Part shown: in pieces, positions 15,035-22,413 of the stretch
How the letters are laid out: each line of letters begins with the position of its first letter
How positions within the stretch are numbered: position 1 is the stretch's first letter
Source: CAYPKG01 sp964411275
GTDB taxonomy: Bacteria > Bacillota > Clostridia > Christensenellales > CAG-138
NCBI GenBank assembly: GCA_964411275.1
Contig: CAYPKG010000031.1
Coordinates: forward strand, 1-22,413
Length of the DNA: 22,413 bases
Direction of reading: 5' to 3'
Notes under the pieces: generated by a model
Told to the model about the DNA's origin: nothing
Databases searched by the model: none
The model's input: only the letters and a program-made list of their open reading frames with translations
Position numbers and translations under genes: made by a program

Positions 15035-17134
15035 ATGCTTAAGAAAATCAGAAAACGCGACGGGTCGGTGGTTAATTTTGAGCCCCAGAAGATAACATGG
15101 GCGATTTTTAAGGCGGCCAATGCGGTTGGCGGCGATGACTGGGACCGGGCGGAGGTTTTGTGCCGCCAGGTTGTGGATATGGCGACGCTGAAATATGGGG
15201 ACGCGCCTGTTGACGTGGAAGACATTCAGGACATTGTGGAAAAGGTGCTCATCGAGAACGGGCATGTCCGCACCGCCAAGGCATTCATCCTGTATCGGGA
15301 AAAGCGCAGGAGCGCACGGGAGGCCAATGCTTTGATCGGCGCGACGATCGAAATGTTTCATAACTATATCGGCGACGGCGACTGGAAGATCAAGGAAAAC
15401 GCCAACGCCCAGAAATCTGTAAACGGCATGAACAACTATATCCGGGAGACGTTTACAAAGCAGTACTGGCTGCATGAGGTTTACCCCGAAGAGGTGCGAA
15501 ACGCCCACTTGAGCGGCGACCTGCATTTGCACGACCTGGGCTTTTTTGGCCCGTACTGTGCGGGGTGGGATCTCAAGCAGCTGCTGACGGACGGCTTTGG
15601 CGGCGTGCCCGGAAAGGTGGAATCGAAGCCCGCCAAGCATCTGCGCTCGTTTTTGGGCCAGGTGGTCAATTCCACATTTACCACACAGGGGGAGACTGCC
15701 GGGGCCCAGGCATGGAGCTCGTTTGACACGTACTGCGCACCGTTCATCCGCTATGATAATCTCGATTATAAAGCCGTGAAGCAGGCGATGCAGGAGTTTA
15801 TATTCAACCTGAATGTGCCTACCCGGGTGGGCTTCCAGTGCCCGTTTTCCAACCTCACATTTGATATCGTGCCGCCAAGGACATTGCAGAATGTGAACGT
15901 CATTGTGGGCGGCGAAATCCGGGAGGAAACATACGGTGAGTTCCAGAAGGAAATGGACATGATCAACATGGCCTTTTGTGACGCCATGATGGAGGGGGAC
16001 AAAAAGGGCCGGGTGTTTACATTCCCCATCCCCACAATCAACGTGACAAACGAGTTTGACTGGGACAGCCCTGTGGTCAACCGGTTTATGGAGATCACCT
16101 GCAAGTACGGCATCCCGTACTTCTCCAACTACATCAACTCCGACCTGTCCCCAGAGGACGCGCTGTCCATGTGCTGCAGGCTGCGCCTTGACACCTCGGA
16201 ACTAAGAAAGCGGGGGGGCGGGCTGTTTGGCTCCAACCCGCTGACGGGCTCCATCGGGGTGGTGACGGTCAATCTGCCGAGGATTGGATATTTGGCCAAT
16301 AGCAAGGAGGAGTTTAAGAGCCGTTTGTGGCGGATGATGCAGGTGGCGAAAACCTCGCTGGAAATCAAGCGCAAGACGATCGAGGAGCAGACGCGAAACG
16401 GCATGTACCCGTATTCCGCCAATTATCTCAAGAACGTGGCGGAGCGCACGGGGCATTACTGGTACAACCATTTCAACACCATCGGCCTTGTGGGCATGAA
16501 CGAGGCTTGCCTCAACTTCCTTGACAAAGACCTTACCACGACTGAAGGGCAGGTGTTTGCCAACGAGATACTCGATTACATGCGCGAGGTGATCGCGGGG
16601 ATACAGGAAGAGACGGGGAATTTCTACAATCTTGAGGCGACGCCGGCTGAGGGAACCAGCTACCGCCTGGCAAACCTGGACAAGGAGCGGTATCCGGACA
16701 TCATCACGGCTGGGGAGAAGGCCCCGTATTACACCAACTCCACCCAATTGCCGGTGGGGTATACAGACGACATATTTGAGACGCTGGATTTACAGGACGA
16801 GCTGCAGTGCAAGTATACCGGCGGCACTGTGCTGCATTTGTATCTGGGAGAACAGATTGAAGATATTGAGGTGGCGAAAAAGCTGTTGAAAAAGGCGTTT
16901 ACGAACTATAAACTTCCATACCTGTCGTTAACGCCTACGTTCTCCGTATGCCAGGAGCATGGCTATATCAAGGGCGAGGAGTTTACCTGCCCGGACTGCG
17001 GCGCACACACCGAGGTTTGGAGCCGGGTGGTAGGGTATCTCAGGCCTGTGCAGAATTACCACAAGGGCAAGCAGGAGGAGTACCGGCAGCGGGTGAAGTA
17101 CGTGATTAAGCCGGAGGAATTGGAGGCCAAATGA
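15035..17134 (+). CDS. nrdD: anaerobic (class III) ribonucleoside-triphosphate reductase
   Basis: NrdD (699 aa) makes deoxynucleotides from ribonucleoside triphosphates without oxygen, using a glycyl radical. An N-terminal ATP-cone (about residues 1-95, opening KIRKRDGSVVNFEPQKITWA) is the allosteric activity switch. The radical domain includes Cys269 in VGFQCPFSNLTFD, a likely active-site cysteine. Near the C-terminus a zinc site uses Cys639, His642, Cys652 and Cys655 (CQEHG and CPDCG), followed by Gly667 in RVVGYLRPV, the radical-bearing glycine. ATG 15035 follows AGGGGG (15022-15027). The stop overlaps the nrdG start (ATGA), coupling enzyme to activase. Expression is controlled by the two NrdR boxes upstream. 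Its presence implies anaerobic growth. Confidence 0.97.
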   Translation: MLKKIRKRDGSVVNFEPQKITWAIFKAANAVGGDDWDRAEVLCRQVVDMATLKYGDAPVDVEDIQDIVEKVLIENGHVRTAKAFILYREKRRSAREANALIGATIEMFHNYIGDGDWKIKENANAQKSVNGMNNYIRETFTKQYWLHEVYPEEVRNAHLSGDLHLHDLGFFGPYCAGWDLKQLLTDGFGGVPGKVESKPAKHLRSFLGQVVNSTFTTQGETAGAQAWSSFDTYCAPFIRYDNLDYKAVKQAMQEFIFNLNVPTRVGFQCPFSNLTFDIVPPRTLQNVNVIVGGEIREETYGEFQKEMDMINMAFCDAMMEGDKKGRVFTFPIPTINVTNEFDWDSPVVNRFMEITCKYGIPYFSNYINSDLSPEDALSMCCRLRLDTSELRKRGGGLFGSNPLTGSIGVVTVNLPRIGYLANSKEEFKSRLWRMMQVAKTSLEIKRKTIEEQTRNGMYPYSANYLKNVAERTGHYWYNHFNTIGLVGMNEACLNFLDKDLTTTEGQVFANEILDYMREVIAGIQEETGNFYNLEATPAEGTSYRLANLDKERYPDIITAGEKAPYYTNSTQLPVGYTDDIFETLDLQDELQCKYTGGTVLHLYLGEQIEDIEVAKKLLKKAFTNYKLPYLSLTPTFSVCQEHGYIKGEEFTCPDCGAHTEVWSRVVGYLRPVQNYHKGKQEEYRQRVKYVIKPEELEAK

Positions 17135-17814
17135 GGATCGCGGGCATCCAGCGCACCAGTACCATCGATTTTCCAGGGCGGCTCGCCTGCGTGCTGTTTA
17201 CCAAAGGATGCGACCTCAACTGCTTTTACTGCCACAACCGGGAGCTTTTAGCACCGGGAGAGGCGATGCCGGAGGAGGACGTCATGGCGTTTTTAGAAAA
17301 ACGCAGGGGGCTTCTCGATGGCGTTGTCGTAAGCGGGGGCGAGCCTACCAGACAGGCGGGGCTTGTGGAGTATCTGCTACGCCTCAAGGGGATGGGGTAT
17401 GCGGTAAAGCTGGACACCAACGGACAACTGCCGGATGTTGTGGCGGCGGCGGTGGCCGCAAGGGCTGTGGATTATGTGGCGGTGGACGTAAAGGCGATGC
17501 CGGAAGCGTACGAGGATGTGTGCGGCGCGGACGGGTTTGACTTGGCCATGGAGAGCCTTTCCATATCGATTGATGGGGGAGTGCCCTGCGAGGCGCGAAC
17601 CACGCTGTACCCTGGGATGAAGGGGGAGGAGTTGCAGACGCTAATCGCGATGGCGCCCAAAGGGCTTGCCCGCTGGCGGCTGAATGTGTTTCGCATGCCG
17701 CAAACGTATGAAGAGGCGGACCGGTTTAAGCTCCGGCTACATGGCTTGACAAGGAATGAGGCGCTCAAGGCCATTGAGGCGTTCGGGCCCGAGGGACTGG
17801 AGATTGTTATATAG
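17131..17814 (+). CDS. nrdG: anaerobic ribonucleotide reductase activating protein (radical SAM)
   Basis: NrdG (227 aa) uses S-adenosylmethionine and a 4Fe-4S cluster to create the glycyl radical on NrdD. The cluster motif is Cys27-x3-Cys31-x2-Cys34 in GCDLNCFYCHN, followed by the SAM-binding VVSGGEPT and the VKLDTNGQLP strand. The opening IAGIQRTSTIDFPGRLACVLF is typical of the longer NrdG type, which has extra C-terminal residues compared with the roughly 155-aa E. coli form. It overlaps the nrdD stop by four bases and ends the transcript before a strong terminator. Confidence 0.95.
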   Translation: MRIAGIQRTSTIDFPGRLACVLFTKGCDLNCFYCHNRELLAPGEAMPEEDVMAFLEKRRGLLDGVVVSGGEPTRQAGLVEYLLRLKGMGYAVKLDTNGQLPDVVAAAVAARAVDYVAVDVKAMPEAYEDVCGADGFDLAMESLSISIDGGVPCEARTTLYPGMKGEELQTLIAMAPKGLARWRLNVFRMPQTYEEADRFKLRLHGLTRNEALKAIEAFGPEGLEIVI

Positions 17815-17829
17815 TGGGTTCTATTGCGG

Positions 17830-17867
17830 AGGCGGTTCTTTGGCCACGAGGCCGGGCCGCCTTTTTT
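17830..17867 (+). terminator. intrinsic terminator after nrdG
   Basis: An outer AGGCGG/CCGCCT pair with an inner GGCC-ACGA-GGCC hairpin, followed by a run of six T (17862-17867). Confidence 0.85.
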
Positions 17868-17878
17868 GATACTTATTT

Positions 17879-17898
17879 TTTGCTTAAATTGAAGCAAA
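17879..17898. promoter_or_regulatory. inverted repeat upstream of the cell-wall hydrolase promoter
   Basis: TTTGCTT (17879-17885) and AAGCAAA (17892-17898) form a perfect 7-bp inverted repeat with a 6-base AT centre, ending 32 bases before the -35 element. It is a candidate binding site for an activator; no known regulator is recognised. Confidence 0.35.
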
Positions 17899-17930
17899 TA
17901 CGAATACTTTTCATATTTTGCATTTTTATG

Positions 17931-17959
17931 TTGGAATTTGAAATAATTCCGTATATAAT
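17931..17959 (+). promoter_or_regulatory. sigma-A promoter for the NlpC/P60 gene
   Basis: TTGGAA (17931-17936) and consensus TATAAT (17954-17959) are 17 bases apart. A second dyad, ACACT-CTC-AGTGT (17970-17982), lies at about +5 to +17, where a repressor could act. Confidence 0.7.
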
Positions 17960-18015
17960 GAATGTGTATACACTCTCAGTGTGTTACAATTTGTGACGTT
18001 TAGGAAGGATGCAGC

Positions 18016-19311
18016 ATGCCCAACCGCAGACAAAAGGGAAAGGCGCTTCGAACGATCAGCAAGCGTATGCGCGGATTGCTGGTGGTTTTAATTGGCGCGG
18101 CGGTGATCGGGTTTGTTATGTTGCCCCTTTGGATCAATGGCTATCTCTTTGAAGGGCAGTCCGTGTACGCCGCGGGCCGCGCCAATGCGCCAATCGAGTT
18201 GACGGCGCCGCCCACAATCACCCCCGCGCCCACGCCCATGCCGGAAACCACGCCTGAAATCCCCGTTGCGCCCCAAGAAGTTGAGATTGAAGACCCGGAA
18301 CCCTTATATCTTCAAAATGTGGGGCAGTATTCCCTGCTGAAACATGAGGATGAGGATCAGGCGGTGAAGGCGCTGCAGGAGCGGCTGATGGAGCTTGGAT
18401 ATTTTGATTATGACGAGCCCACGGCCTATTATGGGACGGTGACAAGAGACGGCGTGAAAATGGTGCAGCGGGTGTTGGGGATCGAGCAGACGGGGGAAGC
18501 CGATCCCGCGTTGCAGGCGCTGCTGTTTTCTGATGAAATGCCCGCTTATTGCATCCGGCAGGGGGATGAGGGTTCCGACGTGCGGGGCATGCAGGTGCGG
18601 CTTCACGAGCTTGACTATTATGAGGACATGATCAACGGCTATTTTGGCGTCGCTACAAAGCGGGCGGTGACACAATTCCAGAAGCGCAATAAGCTGCCAG
18701 AGACGGGCGAGGTTGACCACGACATGCGGGAGCTACTGTATTCCAGCAAGGCCCGGTATCTCGTTGACCCGACGCCGACACCTACCATAAAACCTACGCC
18801 CAAGCCCAAGCCCACAGCCACGCCCAAGACCATAGGGGAGGACGATATCCCCATCGTGGTGCCCACGCCAAAGCCCAAGGCAACACCCAAGGGGACGATG
18901 TTTGGTGAAGAGCACGGTTCCTACACAAGCGGCGCCAGCGGCTTGATCGCGGCTGCGAAGGCACAGCTGGGAAGGCCGTATGTCTGGGGCGGGACGACGC
19001 CGGACGACGGGTTTGACTGCTCCGGCTTGGTGTATTATTCCCTGAAGCAGGCCGGGGTCAGCGTTGGGCGGAAGAACGCCATCTCGTATAGCACCTATTC
19101 CCAGTGGGAGGCCGTTGGAAGCCTTGCGGAATGCAGGGCTGGGGACCTGTTGTTCTATAAGTCGGATGATAACCCAAATGTGAACCACACGGGCATTTAC
19201 CTTGGCAACGGCTCGTTTGTCCACGCGTCCAGCTCCCAGGAGAAGGTGGTCATCAGCCAGTGCTCCGGGTATTATCAGCGCAATTTCATTGTTGCGCGCA
19301 GGGTGTTTTAG
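18016..19311 (+). CDS. membrane-anchored NlpC/P60 peptidoglycan hydrolase with two peptidoglycan-binding domains
   Basis: A 431-aa cell-wall enzyme. A basic N-terminus and one hydrophobic helix (about 20-39) form a membrane anchor or uncleaved signal, so the rest is outside the cell. A Pro/Thr linker leads to two PG_binding_1-type repeats (about 107-175 and 176-245), each with the QxxLxxLGY/DYY...YG pattern. A second Pro/Lys/Thr linker (about 251-296) ends in the NlpC/P60 domain with Cys335 in FDCSGLVYYSL, His391 in NHTGIYLGNG and His403 in VHASS, the expected catalytic triad. The family usually cuts gamma-D-glutamyl-diamino-acid bonds in stem peptides. ATG 18016 follows AGGAAGGA. It is a single-gene unit with its own promoter and terminator. 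A prophage endolysin is possible, but the membrane anchor and long linkers argue for a host enzyme. Confidence 0.93.
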   Translation: MPNRRQKGKALRTISKRMRGLLVVLIGAAVIGFVMLPLWINGYLFEGQSVYAAGRANAPIELTAPPTITPAPTPMPETTPEIPVAPQEVEIEDPEPLYLQNVGQYSLLKHEDEDQAVKALQERLMELGYFDYDEPTAYYGTVTRDGVKMVQRVLGIEQTGEADPALQALLFSDEMPAYCIRQGDEGSDVRGMQVRLHELDYYEDMINGYFGVATKRAVTQFQKRNKLPETGEVDHDMRELLYSSKARYLVDPTPTPTIKPTPKPKPTATPKTIGEDDIPIVVPTPKPKATPKGTMFGEEHGSYTSGASGLIAAAKAQLGRPYVWGGTTPDDGFDCSGLVYYSLKQAGVSVGRKNAISYSTYSQWEAVGSLAECRAGDLLFYKSDDNPNVNHTGIYLGNGSFVHASSSQEKVVISQCSGYYQRNFIVARRVF

Positions 19312-19325
19312 AGAAATCATTTTAA

Positions 19326-19353
19326 ACGGCTGCCGAAAGGCAGCTGTTTTTTT
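19326..19353 (+). terminator. intrinsic terminator after the NlpC/P60 gene
   Basis: ACGGCTGCC pairs with GGCAGCTGT (one G-U) around a GAAA tetraloop, followed by seven T (19347-19353). It marks the end of the host-type genes before the phage module. Confidence 0.9.
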
Positions 19354-19362
19354 GCCATAATG

Positions 19363-19385
19363 ATTCTCAATTGTGAATTTAATTC
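19363..19385. repeat. overlapping inverted repeats at the host/phage junction
   Basis: ATTCTCAATTGTGAAT (19363-19378) is palindromic at 14 of 16 positions, and GAATT-T-AATTC (19375-19385) is a perfect dyad overlapping it. They could be an operator for the packaging genes or part of an attachment site; no matching second copy is visible in this window. Confidence 0.35.
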
Positions 19386-19396
19386 GCTTTGGATGA

Positions 19397-19433
19397 AAAT
19401 GATACGAAATGATACGATTTTTGCGGATATAAA
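19397..19433 (+). promoter_or_regulatory. candidate activator-dependent promoter with tandem 10-bp repeats
   Basis: AAATGATACG occurs twice back to back (19397-19406, 19407-19416), a repeat period of one helical turn. A TATAAA -10 candidate lies at 19428-19433 with no -35 hexamer at the right distance; the repeats occupy that position. This layout suits an activator bound next to sigma, as in phage late promoters. Confidence 0.45.
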
Positions 19434-19463
19434 TAGGCAGAGGATGTTTTGAGGAGGGACGGC

Positions 19464-19919
19464 ATGAGGAAGGCGAGGGGGCGGATTACGCCGGAGCGGA
19501 TGGAGAAGCGCATAGAAGAGTATTTCGCGGCGATGGACGCGACCCGGGTGGAAATTACCACCAAGTCCGGCGTGTTTAAGGTGCGGCAGAAGCCATACAC
19601 CATGATCGGCATCGCCAACGCCCTGGAGATCAGCCGGACGACGCTTTATGAATATTTAAACGGAGGCTATCCCAGCGACGGCGGGGAGAAGGGGGAGCAG
19701 ACCCGGCTGCGGGTGCAGATACTTCTTGAAAGCGCCCGGGGCAGGGTGGAGCAGAATGTGGTGGAGCTGGCCGCGCTGGGGGACATGGACGCGAGGATTG
19801 CCCAGCTGATGATGGGCGCGTGGGGGTATTCCACAAAGGCTGAACCGGAACACAGGGGCAATTTCACGGTGGAATGGGAAGGGGTAGAACCCGTTGAGGC
19901 AGAGGAGTGGAGCCAATGA
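19464..19919 (+). CDS. phage terminase small subunit-like protein
   Basis: A 151-aa protein. The N-terminal 30 residues are basic and helical, followed by a helix-turn-helix-like segment TMIGIANALEISRTTLYEYL (about 50-70), then a long helical, acidic C-terminal part. This order and its position directly before a large terminase match the DNA-packaging gp3/small-terminase group, which recognises the phage genome and recruits the motor. ATG 19464 follows GAGGAGGG (19451-19458); an upstream TTG at 19449 lacks support. The stop overlaps the start of the large subunit (ATGA), so the two are translationally coupled. The call rests more on context and fold pattern than on strong sequence identity. 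Confidence 0.75.
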   Translation: MRKARGRITPERMEKRIEEYFAAMDATRVEITTKSGVFKVRQKPYTMIGIANALEISRTTLYEYLNGGYPSDGGEKGEQTRLRVQILLESARGRVEQNVVELAALGDMDARIAQLMMGAWGYSTKAEPEHRGNFTVEWEGVEPVEAEEWSQ

Positions 19920-21241
19920 AGCTGAGACTGACGGGGCGGCCGAACCCGAAACAGGAGGCGTTTTTCAAAGCCACCGCCCGGCACATCGCTTATGGCGGGG
20001 CTAGGGGCGGCGGCAAGTCCTGGGCGATGCGGCGGAAGTTTCTGCTGCTGGCTATGGGATATCCGGGGCTAAAGCTGCTGCTGCTGCGGCGCACATTTCC
20101 TGAATTGGAGGCAAACCACATCAAGCCCTTGCAGGCGGAGCTTGTGCCATGGCTGCAGGCGGGGGTTGTGAAATACACGGAGGCGAAGCGGATGTTTGCA
20201 TTTAGCAACGGCTCCATGATCAAAATGGGATACTGCGACGTGGAAAAGGATGTGTTCCAGTATCAGGGGCAGGAATACGATGTGATTGGCCTGGAGGAAG
20301 CAACCCAGTTTTCCGAAAGCCAGGTGCAGTTTATATCCACCTGCAACCGCTCCACCCGGACGGACTTTAAGCCCCGAATGTATTACACCTGCAACCCCGG
20401 GGGCATCGGTCACGGATGGGTGAAGCGGCTGTTCGTCGACCGGGAGTACCAGAACCGGGAGCGGGGGGAGGATTATGTGTTTATTCGGGCCAGCGTGTAC
20501 GACAACCAGGTGCTGCTGCAAGCCAACCCCGAGTATGTGGACATGCTGCACAACCTGCCGGAGGAGCTCAGACGGGCGCATCTTGAGGGGGATTGGGACG
20601 CGCTGATGGGCCAATATTTCCGGGAATGGCGGCGGGACCGGCACGTGGTTGAGCCGTTTTCCATCCCGGCCTACTGGAAGCGGTTTCGGGGGATGGACTG
20701 GGGCTATAACGACCCCTGCTGCGTACTGTGGTTCGCGGTTGGGCCGGACGGGCGGGTGTATGTGTACGACGAGTATTACAAGCGGGAGACACTGGCGCAC
20801 ACGGTGGCGGACACCATACGGGCGCGATCCAAGGACGAAAAGATCGATTATACCGTGGCCTCCCCGGACATGTGGCAAAAGCGGGGGACGGTGCTGAAGG
20901 CGGACGGCGGGTTTGATGGGGAGAACATCGCGGAGGTGTTTTTGAAGTCCGGCGTGCCGGTGCTTCCCGCGGATAATTCCAGAGTGGTGGGCTGGCAGCG
21001 GGTGAGGGAGTATCTTCGCGACGCGCCGGATGGGAAGCCGTATCTGCAGGTGTTTTCCAATTGCGAAAATTTGATCCGCACCATGCCAAGGTTGCAGTTT
21101 AGCCTCACCGACCGGGAGGACGCGGCGGACGGCGAGGATCACGCGGCGGAGGCACTGCGCTACGGATTGATGTCCCGGCCAGGGAAAAGCCGGGAGGAGG
21201 AGCGCGTGAAGGGCGCAAAGAAGGGGATTGAGCCGTTTTAG
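19916..21241 (+). CDS. phage terminase large subunit
   Basis: A 441-aa packaging motor: an ATPase pumps DNA into the procapsid and a nuclease cuts it. The Walker A loop GGARGGGKS is at residues 27-35. Walker B reads DVIGLEEA, with Glu127/Glu128 as the catalytic glutamate; the coupling motif YYTCNPGG follows. The C-terminal RNase H-like nuclease has Asp261 in GMDWGYNDP, Asp318 in ASPDMW and Asp408 in GEDHAAEALRYG, a plausible two-metal set. Length is in the normal 400-500 range and the frame is intact, so it could be functional. It overlaps the small subunit by four bases and precedes the portal gene by 30 bases. Confidence 0.95.
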   Translation: MKLRLTGRPNPKQEAFFKATARHIAYGGARGGGKSWAMRRKFLLLAMGYPGLKLLLLRRTFPELEANHIKPLQAELVPWLQAGVVKYTEAKRMFAFSNGSMIKMGYCDVEKDVFQYQGQEYDVIGLEEATQFSESQVQFISTCNRSTRTDFKPRMYYTCNPGGIGHGWVKRLFVDREYQNRERGEDYVFIRASVYDNQVLLQANPEYVDMLHNLPEELRRAHLEGDWDALMGQYFREWRRDRHVVEPFSIPAYWKRFRGMDWGYNDPCCVLWFAVGPDGRVYVYDEYYKRETLAHTVADTIRARSKDEKIDYTVASPDMWQKRGTVLKADGGFDGENIAEVFLKSGVPVLPADNSRVVGWQRVREYLRDAPDGKPYLQVFSNCENLIRTMPRLQFSLTDREDAADGEDHAAEALRYGLMSRPGKSREEERVKGAKKGIEPF

Positions 21242-21271
21242 GGGCGGGCATAAAAGGAAAGGGGTAAGAAT

Positions 21272-22413
21272 ATGCAGAGCATTCAGGAAGGGATTATGAA
21301 GGAGCATGCGCCGGGGGCGAAGGACGGGTTTAGCGATGCGGTGTACGCGCTGTTTGAGGAGTTTCGCGACGCGTACAGGCAGCGGGAATGGCCGCGACTT
21401 GACACCTGCGAACGGATGTACAAGGGGGATCACTGGCATGATTTGGACAGGGAAAACAGCGACCCGCGCCCGGTGACGCCCATCCTGTTTTCCACCATCG
21501 AGAACATCCGGGCGGACCTGACGGACGAATACCCGGAGGCTGTCATAAAGCCCGAAGACGCGGGGGACGAGGTGATGGCGAAGGTGCTGACAAAGCTGGT
21601 GGCACAAAGCCTGGAGGCCATGGACTACGAAAAGGAATACGATGAGCTGACCCACGACCTGCTGGTTGGGGGATGGATGGCCCAGGAAGCGGGCTGGGAC
21701 CCGGAGCTGAACAACGGCCTGGGCGGTGCGTTTTTGCGATATGTGTCCAACAAAAATATCCTGTTTGACCCGTACTGCGCGGACATTCAAAAGGGGCGGG
21801 CGGTATTTAAGTTCGACCGGCTGCCCAGGGAATGGTTTCGCCAGCATTATCCTAAGGCGTATCCGTTTATGCAGGATGATTTATCATTAATCGACCCCCA
21901 TCACGGGGAGTTTGACAATTCGGTACCCACACAGGAGCAGGACTTCAATGTACTGGTGGAGGCCTGGTTCCGCTTTTTCGATCCCGCGACCCAGCGGCAC
22001 AGCGTGCACATGGTGAAGCTTTCCGGCGGGTGCGTGCTGGAAAACAGCGCGCTTGTCAAACCAGAGGGGTATTTTCTCCACGGACTGTACCCCTTCGTGG
22101 TGACGCCCCTCTATGAGCAGAAGGGCTCCCCTCTGGGGCTGGGCGTGGTGGATATGTTTAAGTCCGCACAGCAGTACAGCGACAAGATCGACCAGATCAT
22201 ATTGAAGAACGCGCTGACTGCCGGGCACAACCGGTTTCTGGTGATGGAGGGCTCCTGCGATATGGACGACCTCAAGGACTATGAAAAAGAGGTCATCGCC
22301 ACCACGGTGCCGCCGGGCTCTACCATGCAGTGGGTCCAGGACCGGCCGCTGCCCAGCCATAAGGGCAGATGGCGTTTGGGGGCAGCAGACACAGGTGGCG
22401 TATCAGAAGTTTA
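21272..22413 (+). CDS. phage portal protein, P22 gp1-like (3' end outside window)
   Basis: An open frame from ATG 21272, after a GGAAAGGGG ribosome binding site, runs 380 codons to the window edge without a stop. The portal is the dodecameric ring at one capsid vertex through which the terminase threads DNA. Supporting features are its place after the large terminase, the acidic N-terminal region (YALFEEFRDAYRQREW, then DTCERMYKGDHW), a VTPILFSTIENIRADLTDEY block, a DPYCADIQKGRAVF segment and SPLGLGVVDMFKSAQQYSDK, typical of the P22-type (about 700-aa) portals that associate with partner helices. The last 50 or so bases have codon use unlike the rest in this frame, so a frameshift near 22360 cannot be excluded. 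Confidence 0.85.
   Translation, partial: MQSIQEGIMKEHAPGAKDGFSDAVYALFEEFRDAYRQREWPRLDTCERMYKGDHWHDLDRENSDPRPVTPILFSTIENIRADLTDEYPEAVIKPEDAGDEVMAKVLTKLVAQSLEAMDYEKEYDELTHDLLVGGWMAQEAGWDPELNNGLGGAFLRYVSNKNILFDPYCADIQKGRAVFKFDRLPREWFRQHYPKAYPFMQDDLSLIDPHHGEFDNSVPTQEQDFNVLVEAWFRFFDPATQRHSVHMVKLSGGCVLENSALVKPEGYFLHGLYPFVVTPLYEQKGSPLGLGVVDMFKSAQQYSDKIDQIILKNALTAGHNRFLVMEGSCDMDDLKDYEKEVIATTVPPGSTMQWVQDRPLPSHKGRWRLGAADTGGVSEV

Noticed and set aside
17814..17996. A 60-codon plus-strand frame after nrdG
   Set aside because: It runs through the nrdG terminator and the NlpC/P60 promoter and has no ribosome binding site.
17982..17997. WalR-like direct repeat (TGTTAC, TGTGAC) before the NlpC/P60 gene
   Set aside because: WalR sites need a 5-base spacer and a second half-site TGTWAH; here the spacer is 4 and the second half has G at the W position.
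19371..19387. Rex-like half-site TTGTGAA at the phage junction
   Set aside because: The opposite half TTCACAA is not present at the required distance, so no redox operator is supported.
20069..21847. Minus-strand open frame of 592 codons opposite terminase and portal
   Set aside because: The plus strand carries intact Walker A/B and nuclease motifs; the opposite frame is Pro/His/Arg-rich with no recognisable domain or start signal.

Overview
The window is a GC-rich (mid-50s % by eye) chromosomal segment with every recognisable gene on the + strand. Strong Shine-Dalgarno sites, sigma-A-like promoters, the oxygen-independent ribonucleotide reductase pair nrdD-nrdG, and small Cys-rich and hydrophobic proteins of a kind common in spore-forming anaerobes all point to an anaerobic Firmicute of class Clostridia. 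The genus cannot be fixed from sequence alone.

Layout. (1) 1-4373: a 54-aa membrane peptide, then the translation genes rpsB and tsf and an intrinsic terminator, then pyrH, an unknown membrane protein and a MerR-family regulator, closed by another terminator. frr, which often follows pyrH, is absent. (2) 4393-6477: a MerR-type promoter (19-bp spacer holding a perfect dyad) drives a secreted lipoprotein reductase with a covalent-FMN domain and a fumarate-reductase-like FAD domain. (3) 6488-7236: two small genes, a 76-aa charged helical protein with a leader-peptide-like motif and a 74-aa protein with 16 cysteines and an internal duplication. (4) 7297-12137: mnmA, then the glycolytic genes pgk-tpiA-gpmI. 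(5) 12157-14945: secG, then rnr. (6) 14950-17867: nrdD-nrdG behind a promoter carrying two textbook NrdR boxes. (7) 17931-19353: a membrane-anchored NlpC/P60 cell-wall hydrolase. (8) 19363-22413: the start of a prophage-type DNA packaging module (small terminase, large terminase, P22-like portal) that runs off the window.

Most of the window is housekeeping: protein synthesis, UMP phosphorylation, lower glycolysis, tRNA thiolation, secretion, RNA decay and anaerobic dNTP synthesis. The accessory parts are the MerR/flavoprotein pair, which reads as a ligand-controlled extracellular electron-acceptor system; the two small genes at 6589-7168; and the packaging module, which begins straight after a host terminator with no integrase or repressor visible. 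I found no rRNA, tRNA, CRISPR array or insertion sequence. No wholly new system can be claimed. The strongest leads are the MerR-type promoter next to its likely regulator, the Cys-rich pair, and the tandem 10-bp repeats that replace a -35 element before the terminase genes.
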